A DNA stretch of 64,000 nt from Microvelia longipes (taxonomy: Eukaryota; Arthropoda; Insecta; Hemiptera; Veliidae), in assembly GCA_018340805.1 (NCBI GenBank), contig JACMZG010001914.1, positions 15,347,014 through 15,411,013 of the forward strand. The letters run 5' to 3'. The translations under genes and the position numbers were made by a program. The notes below the pieces were generated by a model. It saw nothing but the letters and a program-made list of their open reading frames with translations, made no database searches and was not told where the DNA came from. Shown here piece by piece: positions 1 to 12,600 of the stretch. Position 1 is the stretch's first letter; every line of letters begins with the position of its first letter.

Positions 1-218
1 TAAATAATTGATAAGTATGACGATTAAAGCTTATTTTTTTTTAAATTAAAAACTAATTAAACATAATTTTAATTTTGGCACTATTTTATAGTTAAATTTC
101 TTTACCATAATTTTCTAATTAAAGAAATAAAAAAATATTAATCCTATTAGGTAAGGTAATAATTACTTTCTTGTAATTATTATTCTTTTCATATCATTTA
201 TAAATAAATATTTAACTG

Positions 219-304
219 GTGTACCAAATAGAAAAAAAGGTTTCTATTTGGTACACAGGTAAATATTAATGCAGTTTGACCTCCCGATTTTTAATCGGAA
301 GGTC
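219..304. repeat. Two adjacent short hairpins
   Basis: The first hairpin has perfect 16-bp arms (219-234 and 241-256, GTGTACCAAATAGAAA and its complement) around a 6-base loop. The second has 11-bp arms (278-288 and 294-304, one mismatch) with a 5-base loop. Similar side-by-side hairpins occur near 16029, 17148 and 28607. They may be remnants of small foldback elements; no function is known to me. Confidence 0.7.
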
Positions 305-1392
305 GAATGTTTTATTGCTTGTTTCATTAAAAAAATATTTTGTTCACAACAAATGTGATTTTTTTTTATTTCCTTTGTGATTTTTTATCATTTATTTTAT
401 TTTTTATGTAAAAAATTGATTTGTCAAAAAAGGTAAACATGAAGGTTTTTTTACTTGTAGTAAATGTTTATTTTTTAAATTTAATTTTTTTCATAATCAA
501 AACATCAGTATGGTACATGGGTATGGCAGAAGAAAAACAATATTTTATGAATATCCAAGAGCATAGACGAATTCATTTCTATATAAAGATTTCCAAGATC
601 CAATTAAGGTTACAGAATTACACTTGATTCTTAAGGCTAATGTTTTTCCCAAGAATTTTAATTCTTAATCAAAATAAAGTTTTTCTCTATATATTTAACT
701 ATTAATGTCAACAAACAAAAATCACTGCCACAAACAATTATTTAACAATAATTGAAATTAAACAATCAAAATAATAATTACCTTACCAAAAAGAAAAAAT
801 ACTAACATAATGTTAAACATTAATTCAATAATAATTAAGTTTTTTAACTAAACTATTAACACAATAATCTCAAAGTGGTGGTTTTAGTTATCTAGTTAAA
901 AGCGTTTTATTAAAATATGTGTTTAAGAAGCCATTAGGACACTTTTTATTCCTTTCTATTTTGATCTCAGTTAATTTTTAAAATACACTTGAAATTATTT
1001 CTTCTACTCAATCAATAATAAAACAATACAAAATCATAATGAGTAATTTAAAAATATAGTTATTTAACTATAATATAAAACCAGTTTTAATTTTCTATTC
1101 AGTCGAAAAGTAATTAGTTTCCATAAGAACACATTTATTTTAGTTAAAATATTAGGTGTCTAGAGAAAGTTTCTGAAATAGATATGTCAACCCCTAATTT
1201 GTTCTATGTCCAAAAGGGACTGCAAATATTTTTAAGAATACTTATAGGAGATTAAAGTAAGTTATTTAATCCTGTATCCTAATATAAGAAATTTAAATGT
1301 AAAACGGCAGGGTAAATGTAAAAACATGGGATGAAAAGTAAATACTGTCAGAGACGCTAACTTATCATTTTTGCAAACAGTAGTGTCTAAAT

Positions 1393-1393
<1 letters not shown>

Positions 1394-1435
<42 letters not shown>
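1394..1435. repeat. (AG)n microsatellite
   Basis: An uninterrupted AG dinucleotide run of about 21 units. Simple sequence repeat, likely length-polymorphic. Confidence 0.95.
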
Positions 1436-1437
<2 letters not shown>

Positions 1438-2189
1438 CAGGTTGGTAACTCAGTTTTCATTGCAAAACAACATTTAAATAGATATCCATTTTGTTCTAGT
1501 ATTTACGTTCATAACTATAAATTTTCATTAAAATTAATTGGATACAAGTTTTACTGTGCTCTGTTTGTGCAATTAAAAAGAACCATATTATTTTCCCTAT
1601 AGATTGTGATTGAAGAAGTAATAATACTTCTATGTAAAATTATATTATGCTAAATTATCTTTGATTTATACTAGTTATAATTGCATTGGTTTTTATATTA
1701 CTTATTTACACTTAAATGAGTATAGCCTTTTTACTTCGAAGATGAAATCTTGTATGCACTGCAAGAGTAAATAGCTTTTCTATTGGTTTTAATTTTTACT
1801 GGGTTGTGCCTCAGGAACAAATACATTTTTCCTGAGGAGAAAACCTTATAACATCTTTGGCTAGGCCTTGTGATTAATAAACCGTAGTTCTTTCGCCCTT
1901 GCCTGAAGAACCAATTAAAATCCCAGTAAAACAGCCAATTTTAATCCCTTGATGAAGAAATAATTACTTAATGACATTAATGACAATTAATCATCATAAA
2001 GTCAAGAATACAAACATCTTCTGGATAAAACACAGTTACCAATAAAATTATTTAATGGCAAACAAACATAAATGTTTAAGTAATTAATTTATAATACTCG
2101 ACCTATAGGGACATTTGAAAATTGAGATTCTAAAACTTATGAATGAAACTTGGGTTAAAATGTTTGCTATACTTTTAAAAACATTAAAA

Positions 2190-2670
2190 CAAGGTTTACT
2201 TTTTAAGATCCATTACACACCAACAAGGTTCATTTTGCTTTAGGATTTTCATTAAGAACCAATAAGATTAATTTTTTGTTCAAGATTCATGTAGACCAAC
2301 AAGATCCATTTTTGTTTAGGATCCTTTACAGACCAAACAGGTATATTTTTTGTTTAAGATCCTTTACAGACCATCAAGGTTTATATTTTTTTCAAGGTTC
2401 ATAAAAACCAACAAGGTTTATTTTTGTTTAAGGGTTTTATTAAAAACCAACAAGATTATTTTTTGTTCAAGATTCAATAAGACCAACAAGATCCATTTTT
2501 GTTTAGGATCCTTTACAGACCAAACAGGTATATTTTTTGTTTAAGGACCAAAAAGAATCATTTAGAACCAAAAAGGTTTATTTTTTGTTTAAAATTATTA
2601 GAGGGTAACTAAATGCAATAAGAACCAAAAAGATTCATTAAGAACTAACAAGGTTAATTTTTCATTAGAA
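2190..2670. repeat. Degenerate ~37-bp minisatellite with higher-order structure
   Basis: Tandem units of about 37-38 bp with consensus roughly GACCAACAAGATCCATTTTT then GTTTAAGATTCATTAA. At least ten diverged units are readable. Two stretches, from about 2298 and about 2484, are identical over more than 60 bases. They lie 186 bp apart, about five units, so a block was duplicated after the units diverged. Open frames across it are by-products of the repeat. Confidence 0.8.
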
Positions 2671-3094
2671 TTAAGAGTAGAAGTGGGATATTAGGTGAAA
2701 ACTGAGATTTCCTGACATAAATATCTCTCTCTCCTAACAGCATTTCATTGAACATAATTTGTCTTTTATAAATGAATACTTGGTACATGAAAAACATTCC
2801 AAAATGTTTATAATAAAAACAAATTCGATAAATAGAAAAATAGATACTTGAAAAGTATAAAAAAAGGAACCACGTGTGTTAATGGCAAACAGTTACAGGA
2901 CGACTTTTCTTTGAATTTCGTCTGAAACAAAGAAATTACAAAATAAAATAAATTTTCAATTTAAAATCAGGAGGAATATTGAAAAAACCACAAAAACATT
3001 TAATTAGCTTCAAGGATGTCAATGTTAATGGTATAACTTTATGGCTTTAGGACAATTGGTGAAATCTGGTTGTTTTAAGATTGTTTTTACTTTT

Positions 3095-3960
3095 CCTAAT
3101 TTATAACATAGGTATAAAGGAAAATAATTGTGTTTGCAAAAAAATCAGCAACCATGATGTCAACTGAATTAACTGTTTCAGGTGTCTTTAAGGCCTCCTG
3201 AGTAGTTTTCCCAAAATTTCCTCTCTGTAGGAATATGTGTATCAGCAATCATCTGTATCTGTATTTGGCGTATTTACAAGTGAGTTTATAGTAAAACTGC
3301 ACGTGGACATTTAAGGAACTTCACCAGCGACAGTAAAAAACTCTTTTACTGTCGCCAAAAGGTAAAAACTACAAAACAATCAGAAACAGTAAAAACTACG
3401 TTTCACCTACTTTTTCAGGATTTAAAATGCCTACTTTACAGCCGCCTAAAATAAATATTTTTTGTCATCATTAACCCACAATAATGACACAGCAATAATT
3501 TTTTGATAAATCATAAAACACAGAAAAATGTCGCGATTAATTTGAGATTTGGCTCACATGTAGTCAAATATATGCATATTTTCATACATGCCAAATATAT
3601 GTGCCAATATACATGTATATAAATATATACCAAGTTTCATCTCATTATCAGCTTTAGTTCAATTTATATCAAATAACTTGTGTATGTTGTTTAATTGTTT
3701 AAGAAATTATAAAAATTGTAAATAATCTAATTGAGTTGAAATTCAACACAAGAGTATACCTTTACGTAATAAATAAGTACACAAAGTTAACGAATACAAC
3801 AAGAATATCTATAGTGTTTGTTCGATGATGAAAGTTAGAGCGCAATGGGTGACCGCAGGGAATGAAACAAATGTATTAACTATCTGAGAAGGAGCGAAGC
3901 GAGTACAAAGACATGTTGCATAATAAATTTGGTATCATTACTTAGTCGTTTTAACGGAGA
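3095..3960 (+). repeat. Copy of a modular dispersed repeat family
   Basis: Three recognisable modules occur in order: AGGTATAAAGGAAA...TTTCAGGTGTCTTTAAGGCC (3110-3200); a CATTAACCCACAATAATGAC motif (3469-3488) followed by a segment ending ATTATCAGCTTTAGTTCAAT (3644-3663); and a segment with GAGCGAAGCGAGTACAAAGA (3893-3912). The same modules, often in the same order, recur near 45300, 47630, 54095 and 54680, and inverted near 5150, 37000 and 40780. Non-coding; probably a non-autonomous mobile element whose class I cannot assign. Confidence 0.55.
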
Positions 3961-3978
3961 TTTTGTGGTATAGACTCA

Positions 3979-4137
3979 CCATGATGTTCAATATAAAAAA
4001 CACACTAGACTTAAAAACAATTAATATATTGGCAACCACAATAGAGTAAAAAAATTAAAACTGATCAGTTTTGACTTTATGTCATCATATATTAATTGTT
4101 TTTATTTCTAGTGTGTTTTTTATATTAAACATCATGG
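3979..4137. mobile_element. Small foldback element (hairpin MITE)
   Basis: The left arm, starting CATGATGTTCAATATAAAAA, is complemented by the right arm ending TTTTTTATATTAAACATCAT, with matched inner segments (ACACACTAGACTTAAAAACA against TGTTTTTATTTCTAGTGTGT). The whole unit folds on itself around about 4058. The core ACTGATCAGTTTTGAC resembles the GTTGAAACCGGTCAGTT cores of the foldbacks at 8334 and 36284. Confidence 0.65.
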
Positions 4138-4381
4138 AGATATTTAAATTATATTAACTTGATACACTTGGATGGAAAGAATGCTTTTCTCTCTCCAACA
4201 ACTTTGGAAGGGAAGAAATGCATTTTAGCATTCTGTTTTATTGGACTATTATGTTTGAGCCAAAATACAACGAAATTTTTTAACAAATGTCTATCTCAAG
4301 CTCAATAGATCTTTAAAGTCAGGGCTTATAAATTTAGAAAAAATTTATAAAAATGGAATATTCATACTTAGTAAGAGAGCA

Positions 4382-7300
4382 TCAGGTGGGAGAAGGTTTA
4401 TCTATAATAACGACGCCAGCATAACTCCTTCCAATACTCATACTCGCAGGAAGCATAGACCAGGTATTAGTTTTAGGATTATAAACTTCAACTGAAGCTA
4501 AATTCGATGTTCCATCATCCCCTCCAACAACATAAAGATGTCCATTAAGAGCGACAACACCTGAGAACAAAAAACAATAGTATTTATTAACTTATAAGAG
4601 TACAAACAAGTGGTTCCCCTCTACCTTTTACAATTAAACCATATCTTCACTTTTTGAATTAAAATATTGAATCCTGATTTTTATCAAAGGGGCAAAAATC
4701 CTAATTAGAGAAACAATTAACGGACAATTAATTGGCCCGTCATGTTAGTTGTGATCCAATCTGGTAGTACTAAGCATAAAGGGCCAGGGCAAATGTTAAA
4801 TACAATAAAAAAATCAAATACAAACTACCTTAGAACTTTTCCTCTTCACATCAGATTCGCTACGCTTATCCTCTCTACTTCAGACTAGCTTTGCTCGTCC
4901 TCAGAATATAAAAATTGGAAAATGTATACCGCACAACTATAAGCTTATGTATAAGCTTTATGTTTAAGCACAACTAGACATAAAGACTGATTTTTTACCA
5001 AGTTTAAACTCTCTAGCATAAACTTACTAGGAACTAAGATGACAACAGAAAAACAAACAGTCAGCTTTGTTTTACAAACAACTTTGTAAATACTACTCAA
5101 AAGGTCTTAAAAACACCAGAAACGGATAAATCTGGGGAAAGCCCAGTGGACCCCAGGTGGCCACATGGTTGTTGTCCATTATCAGTTTGTCAAATAACTA
5201 GTTTATATAAGTGGCACAATATAGACCTATAGTCATTTAAAGGTCCAATCTGACTCAATAAAACACAAAGCATTCTGGTAGTTGAGAAACTAATATAAGT
5301 ATAGTCCTTGGTTTTTAAATAATTTATAAAGTTTAAACTTAATTTTGATAGTTAGTTAGTCTTAGTAAAATTATTGAGACAAATAACATACCAGCATTTC
5401 TCCTACACCTGGCCATGTCAGGGACAGGTGACCATAGATTAGTCTCGGGATTAAAAGACTCAACAGATTTTCTGACTAAAGGACCATCATGACCCCCAAC
5501 AGCATAAAGTATTCCATCCAATACACCGACACCTGCAAACAATTATTTTTTAGTTTTTAAATATCTTTATTTAAATAAATTAATTACAAATATAACAAAG
5601 TACATAGATTAAAGATTAGCCTGTTTATAGCGGCCTCTAGGCCTGAGCTGGGAACAACAATCTGTTAGTTCATTATTCGTGATACAATAAAAGCCAATTT
5701 ATACAACAAGAATTAATCACACAATTTTAGAATAACTAAGTGTCAAGTCTATACTTTTATTGTTAAGGATTTTAGTTAATAAAAACATAGTTTAAGAAAA
5801 TTTAAATTCTGTATAATAAAGAAAATAACAAATTGGCATTGTCGTGGTGGCTAGATGCCAAAGAGACTAATACTTAAAGGGAGTAAATAGCCTGAATAAC
5901 ACAGTGATAAGGGGTCAGGAAGTGAGACAGTTTTCATAAGGTGCCGTAACTGTACTTACCCTTACTATAGTCTCCCTAGAGAGAGACTAGATACTCCCCC
6001 ACCCAAACTCTCCAAAGGTGGGCATTTTTTAGTGTTGTCACATTAAATCACTTTATTCAACACAGTAAATTAAAGAATATATGCAATAGATCATAATTAA
6101 AACTTATTTTAAATTAATTTTACTTAATTTAAGACAAAATAGTCTAAAATAATGTAATATTTACATTGAATTGTAATTATTAAGAAAAATCAAAAAATTA
6201 CGTCACCAATGTACAGTTATGGCACCTAGCTACCCAGGAAATGATAAGAGCTGTTGTATCCTCCCTCTAAATATTAGTCTCTTTGCTAGACGCTAAACCA
6301 AAACAATCACAACTACAACAAACCCCACTCCAATACATTACAAACATCTTTGTAATAAAAAGTGCTTACCTGCTCCACTTCTCCTTGCAGTCATTTCAGG
6401 AACAGAACTCCAAGTATCTGATTCAACATTATAACATTCTACTGTACTTAAACACTGTCTTGAAGATCCATCATAACCTCCCACCTATCAAAATTAATAA
6501 AAGTCAATACAATACACTAAAGCAAGCCTGTAATTTACATTCTTAGACAAGCGATGCAAAATATCTGGTAGATACTAGGAACAGAGACAGAACAAGATTG
6601 TCATTGATAGGAGGGAAACATTAATTATAATGGATAGAATGACAGACATACATAGAGAAGAGGACTTTGCGAGGCAATTAACTTACTTAAATTGCCAGTT
6701 TTATTATTTATTTTACTTTACACAGTTCCTTCTTTTTCCATATTTTCATTTTATCCTACTCAAAAAATATTCATTTTTAATTTTATCCTTTTCTTATTTT
6801 AATTTGTATTTGATGCACCTTTGTAAAAAACATGTAAGTGTTTTAAGACAAATAAATATATTATTATTATTACTTAAATTGCCTGAAAATCAGCAAACCA
6901 AATTTTACTGTATTTAATAGAGAACAAAAGATTAAGTTTTAAAATTAAAACACTTTCTCCCCCCCACTTCAGCATCCAAACTATCACATAAATGTAATTT
7001 TCTGATGAAAATTCATTAAAGTTAAGTAATCAATACATCAAAAGATTACAAGCAAATAGATTCTCAATAATGATGACAGCGAAAGCAAAGAATAAGAGAT
7101 GTCATACACTGTTTTCTGACCAAGAAGTGGAAAAGAAATAAAAAACAGGGAGTTTAAACTTCTCTACATTTTTGCATTATTATTTTTTTATTCTAATTCT
7201 GATTTTAATTGGGGACATCTGTCAAAATAATAATTAAATGATGACAATTGACTATACTAACATCAGAATGGTTTTTATATCAGGGGGGGGGGATTTAAAA

Positions 7301-9625
7301 ATTTGGATTTGATTATTGCAATCTACTAGAAGTTAGTACTAGGGAGGACCATAGATAAACAATATTAACATGGATGCCTCACACAAAGATTTTTTTAAAA
7401 AAATAGTTGATGGGATGCAGAAGGCTCAAGTAGTACAATCTAGTGTTGACAGCGTGAAACTGTCAGATATTTTTATTAACCAAACAACGAGCTGATGGGA
7501 GTAATCAAGTCTTTCCATCCGCTATTCAGCGCTAGAATGATGAGGAGTCGATGGATGAGTGATCCCAAATAAGATCTATATGAATTTCGTATAAACTGGG
7601 TAAAAAGTGAAAAATTTATTTTTTTACTCCTTATTCTCTCCCCTCCCCCCATACATTTCCCCCTTGGATTCGAACCTCTAATGTCAATGTTGAATTGTTT
7701 GTGTTTCATTAACTTATCCGTTTGCGCCAACCCGAGATGTTATATTCAGACAGCAAATTTTAATCTTAAGTCTAAAACAATCAAAATGAATTATTGTTAT
7801 TTTTTTAAGAAAAGGATGGTGCTGCTTCGCGTGATGAGGCCCCCAAGTTTTGGAAAACAAAAATACATCGCGAATATTATTGATATATTAGAAGATTATC
7901 AAAAGACATATTATGCACATTATGAAATGAAAGATATAAAATTACGTACTAATCCTAATCAGCTTAACTTAAATAATAAGAACAGCTTACTTTAAATGTA
8001 ACTTGAGAAATTTTTAGAAAAGCCCTGATGAATGTAGCACAACTGACCAGTTTCCAAATTAAACTATGACAATTACCTGCTAGTAGCCTAACACAGCATC
8101 AGCAAATGTTATAATATTGGATTACTCACAGCATATAGAAGATTGTGAACGACCCCCACTCCCACGCTGCTCCGCCTAGTTGACATACAAGCAACAGGTC
8201 TCCATTCTTTAGTCCTTGGATTGTACATTTCTGCTGAGTTTAATCCAGTCGACCCATCAAATCCACCAACCTAACATATATAAACATGATTATAATAAAA
8301 TTACACTAACGCAAGTTTAGAACAAATAGTATAATGTCTAACCACAATTAATGTTAATAGACTAACAATAAAATAACAGATTGGTTTATACAGTCATCTG
8401 TTGTACAGTATTCTGAAGTTAACTTCATGACTGTTGAAACCGGTCAGTTATTTTTATTAACATTAATAGTGGTTAGACAAAATAATATTTGTTGAAACTT
8501 GGGTTTGTGTAATTTTATCATAATCACATTAAAAGTATACCAAAACATTTTCTAACTATAATTTTATTATATATTATCTATAATATTGATACAAATAAAA
8601 ATGTAAAACCCATTATTTTTAAGGTAGAAAAATTTACTTTAGAGCTTCTGGTCTGTCACACATGGTAAGATAATTAAATAATTAATGAAGACTGCTTTCG
8701 CCCAGGGATCTGTTAGCTATGTCAGTTCTTTAAATGATGTAGATTAAACCAAAGTTTAAAAAAAATGACTAAAGTCTTCATTAATTATTTAATTGTCTTA
8801 GAAAAATTGACAACAATATTTTTAAGGTTATAGTTTTATATAAAAAATTGTATCACACACACACAAGGTAATAACTGGAATAGGTAAGATATAAGAAAAT
8901 ATTTAGAATTCACAATTAAAATTCATGGCCTTCTTAAGGCAAATCAAATTTTTAAATGTTAAGGACATAAAGTATGCTCTAAGGACTTTAAGTTTACATG
9001 ATCTATTCATATTATCTCTCAGCTCAATCTTGTTAACATTTTATCAGGTAGCAAAAAGGTAATAAACTTTAAAATTATATGTTTAATTATACTTAACATT
9101 TGAGAAAGGCATTTTTAAAATTTATTACATATTTTAGTAAATATAAGGAAAAACATAAACTTACAGCATAAATACAACTATTAAGGACGGCCACTCCAAG
9201 GGTACTCCTCCTAGCTTCCATAGGCAGACAAGACTGCCACTGATCTATCGCTGGGTCATAAACATCTACTGTTCTAACTCTTAGTGAACCATTGAACCCT
9301 CCGACTGCATAAACACTCCCGCTAACAACTACTAATCCTGCTCTACATCTAGAAAACCATAGAAAAACAATGTTCAAATAAATTCTTTAAAATAGATAGA
9401 CTTACATTAATTAATGCTAGTTAATAGCTATGGCAATAATGGGAGTTAAAATGAACAGATAATTATAATTTAAATATATCAGCTGATACAGTCTAATCAC
9501 TACATTAATTCCAATGCTTTTAACATTTAATCCCTTAATGCGCAGATCCCCAGTGAGAGAAACAACTCAATTATTTCTCCATGCAATTAAAAAATAATAA
9601 TTTGTGGATAAAATATAAAATGTGT

Positions 9626-9682
<57 letters not shown>

Positions 9683-12600
9683 GTGTGTGTGTGTGTGTGT
9701 GGTGTGTGTGTGTGTGTGTGTGTGTGTTGTGTACATACACATCACAACCATTTTTATTTAAAAAAAAAATAATTGAAATGTAAATTTACAGGCACAATTT
9801 AGTACCTTATACCACAATATATAGTGTTGTTAACCATGTTTAACAGGGGTAAAAAAATTGCAAAAAAATTAGTGAAAACTTCACACATATATGATTGAAT
9901 ATAAAGCCCGGTCTAGACTCTCTGTTTTGCACAACAATTTTCTTGAACAGTTCAAGACATTGCAGGTAAAATGTTGCATCTGGGCAACAAAACTGAGTAC
10001 TTTTGATTACAGAAACAAAACATTGCAGTTGCAGTGATAAAGATCTATGCAGCTAAAGAGCATAGATATCCATTATCCATGAACTATGTCTTCCGTTCTG
10101 TTTTGTTACTAAGATTTAATTAAGAAAGCTAACATGGTTGACCTCATGCAATGTTATTGTGAGTTTCAGATTAAAAGTACTGCACAGTGGGTCATATAAA
10201 AACAAGCTAAATCTGTACAGTGAGGTCACACTTTCAACTGCAACATTTTCGTTGCTTCTTGAAAATGGCCAGGCAAATCATTGTGAGAGTATTTGAACCC
10301 ACCTTAAGCAAACAAATGTATCAAGGTAGTGATTTATAGGTATTTTAAGTACAAGTGACAGAATATATAAAGGGATTAAGCCACATATAATAAAGGGACT
10401 TTCCCCAGTAATTACACAAGGGTATCCAGTGAAGTCTACTCAATCAATGTAAGTGTCATTTAGACACTCCCCTCCCCCTAATAATATAAACAAGATTATA
10501 TAGTATTTCACTTAGTTCCTGTAGGTAAATTTTGCTTCCTGAAGTAAGTTAGTTATTTTTATTAAACAGCTATGAATCAGTATTTTAACCACATCACAGT
10601 ATTTTTTTAGATATTTATGTGGATGTTATTCATGTATAATGGTACATATTCTTACGTTTGCTATATCCTAGCTTAATTACTTTAACATAGAACACGAATA
10701 TGAATTTTAGAACTTGTAATAAAAGTATGACAACAACAAAAACAAGACTTTAAATCGAATGAACTAAATATAAATCAATGACAGGTTTGCCACCATAAGA
10801 CATATATTTAGCTGTTAATTTTCTTTTTGTATAATATTTCTTACATAGCAAATGAACTATAGCAATAAATGTAAAAATAAATCATTGCATACCTTCTCGC
10901 CGGCATTTCAGCAACACTGCTCCATTTTTCTGAAGCAAAAATCATAACATTCAACACTACGAATAGCTTTAGGAGCCTGACCACCCACTACTAGCATAAC
11001 CTGTACACATAGTATACAACCAATAAACCTACAAGCCTCTTTAATACTAAACACTATTAAATAATAGGCTAAGAAATATACTATAGATCTGAATTAACAA
11101 CACGTGATAAAAACAAACTCCTCTCTGGAATCCTTAAAAAAATATAAGATTTAATTGAGATTTACAGGAAAATGAAAAAGTCCTGGAGCAAAGCATAATA
11201 ACTAAATAAGAATTAAATAGTCATTTATATTAAGAGGTAGATATGTTTAAAACTTTTTATGTTTAAAAATAGAGCCCCCCCCCCCCCCAGAAGCATTTGC
11301 TTCTCTGGGGGCATTCACCTAGATTTTATATTTATTTAATACTACACTATTTTTGTGTAATAAGTAATTATATTTGTTTTTAAGGAATAAAATAATATTA
11401 TTTCTTCAGCAAGATCTCAAATAAGGAAATTATTTCCACATGAGAAATAACATTATGACAAAAATCAAAGTCTATTTTTATATTCTAAAGCAAATTAGAG
11501 AATGTGCTTATAAAATAAAAATAAAATATATAAAGATTACCTTTGGGAGCCCAACAGGTTGTCTGGGCTTTGTTCTTGGTGTTTTAAATAATATTCTTTG
11601 ATCCCCTTTTAATAAATGGTATTTTAAAGCTTCAATTAAATAATCCTTACCTAAAAAATAAATAAAATAAAAAAGGACAATGCAATAAAAAAATTCATAG
11701 TCATTTTGTGAATGTTATCAGTGATTTTTTTTCAAGTGAAATATACCATAAAAATCAGAATACTTAAAAGTTATTTAAAAAGAGCATTTTAAGTACTTAA
11801 TTTAGTTATTAAAAGTGTCGCTAATTTTTTCTCAACATCTCTTTTTATTTAATATCAGGATTGTGTTGAATAATAAAATATGAAATACTTACACTGTAAA
11901 TTAGCTTTAAGAAGAGGTTCTTCTTCAACTCTTTGCATGAGATATTCTTGAGATAATAATGGAAGTCTAACATGTTCCATTAATTCAGCTAAATAACCCT
12001 GCCTTGTGTCTAAATCGTGATTTACCCAGTTTACAACACATTCAAATACCTGAAAATATGTTTTATTTTAAACAAGTTCTTTATTGGCAAAAGTATAATA
12101 TTTATTTTGTGTAAACCAGAGCCATATTTATTCCAGAACTCAGAAAATAAACAAAAAATATAACTTAACTAAGCCAGGTAATATATGTATGTATATTTAT
12201 TTATTTATTCATGGAGTTTACAAAATATAAGTAAAAGAAAATACAAATTTGTTTCTCCAAGTCAAATCTTAAAGTTTAATTAAGATACAATCAAAAATAA
12301 AAGTGGACAAAAATGCTAGATCAAATATACCACTTATCAATAAAGCCATCTATAGAATGAAATGCTTTGACCTCAAGTTGTAGATTATTAGGACAATCTA
12401 ATAGCAAGAATCTAGGGCGATTTAAAAGTTAAATCGGAAAGAGGAACTACAATACAATTACATGACAATTTACATACATACAATTTATAAGCATAAGCTG
12501 TCTAATGCTTTAAATGCTAACAAAATTTAAGTTTAGAGCACATAGTGAGGCAAAATCTTGATATATAATAAGTGGATTCGAGATTATAGTCAGGAGTCAC

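Larger units (their letters stand above)
1..2189. other. AT-rich intergenic stretch, no gene seen
   Basis: I see no credible coding region. Open frames here are short, AT-driven and unlike any family I know. The stretch holds a pair of hairpins near the left end and an (AG)n tract, listed separately. The rest looks like ordinary AT-rich intergenic DNA. Confidence 0.6.

Noticed and set aside
421..627. 68-residue open frame
   Set aside because: Phe/Ile/Lys-rich composition typical of AT-rich noncoding DNA; no domain, splice or similarity signal.
2190..2670. CRISPR-like spacing of short repeats
   Set aside because: The repeats are contiguous and diverged with no unique spacers, and the window is clearly eukaryotic; it is a minisatellite.
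7681..7995. 104-residue plus-strand open frame
   Set aside because: Starts inside the antisense of a SINE-like sequence and continues through AT-rich intron; no family resemblance.
9900..10320. Possible hAT-like element with imperfect inverted segments
   Set aside because: Only weak complementarity between segments near 9940-9975 and 10240-10275, with no consistent ends or target duplication.
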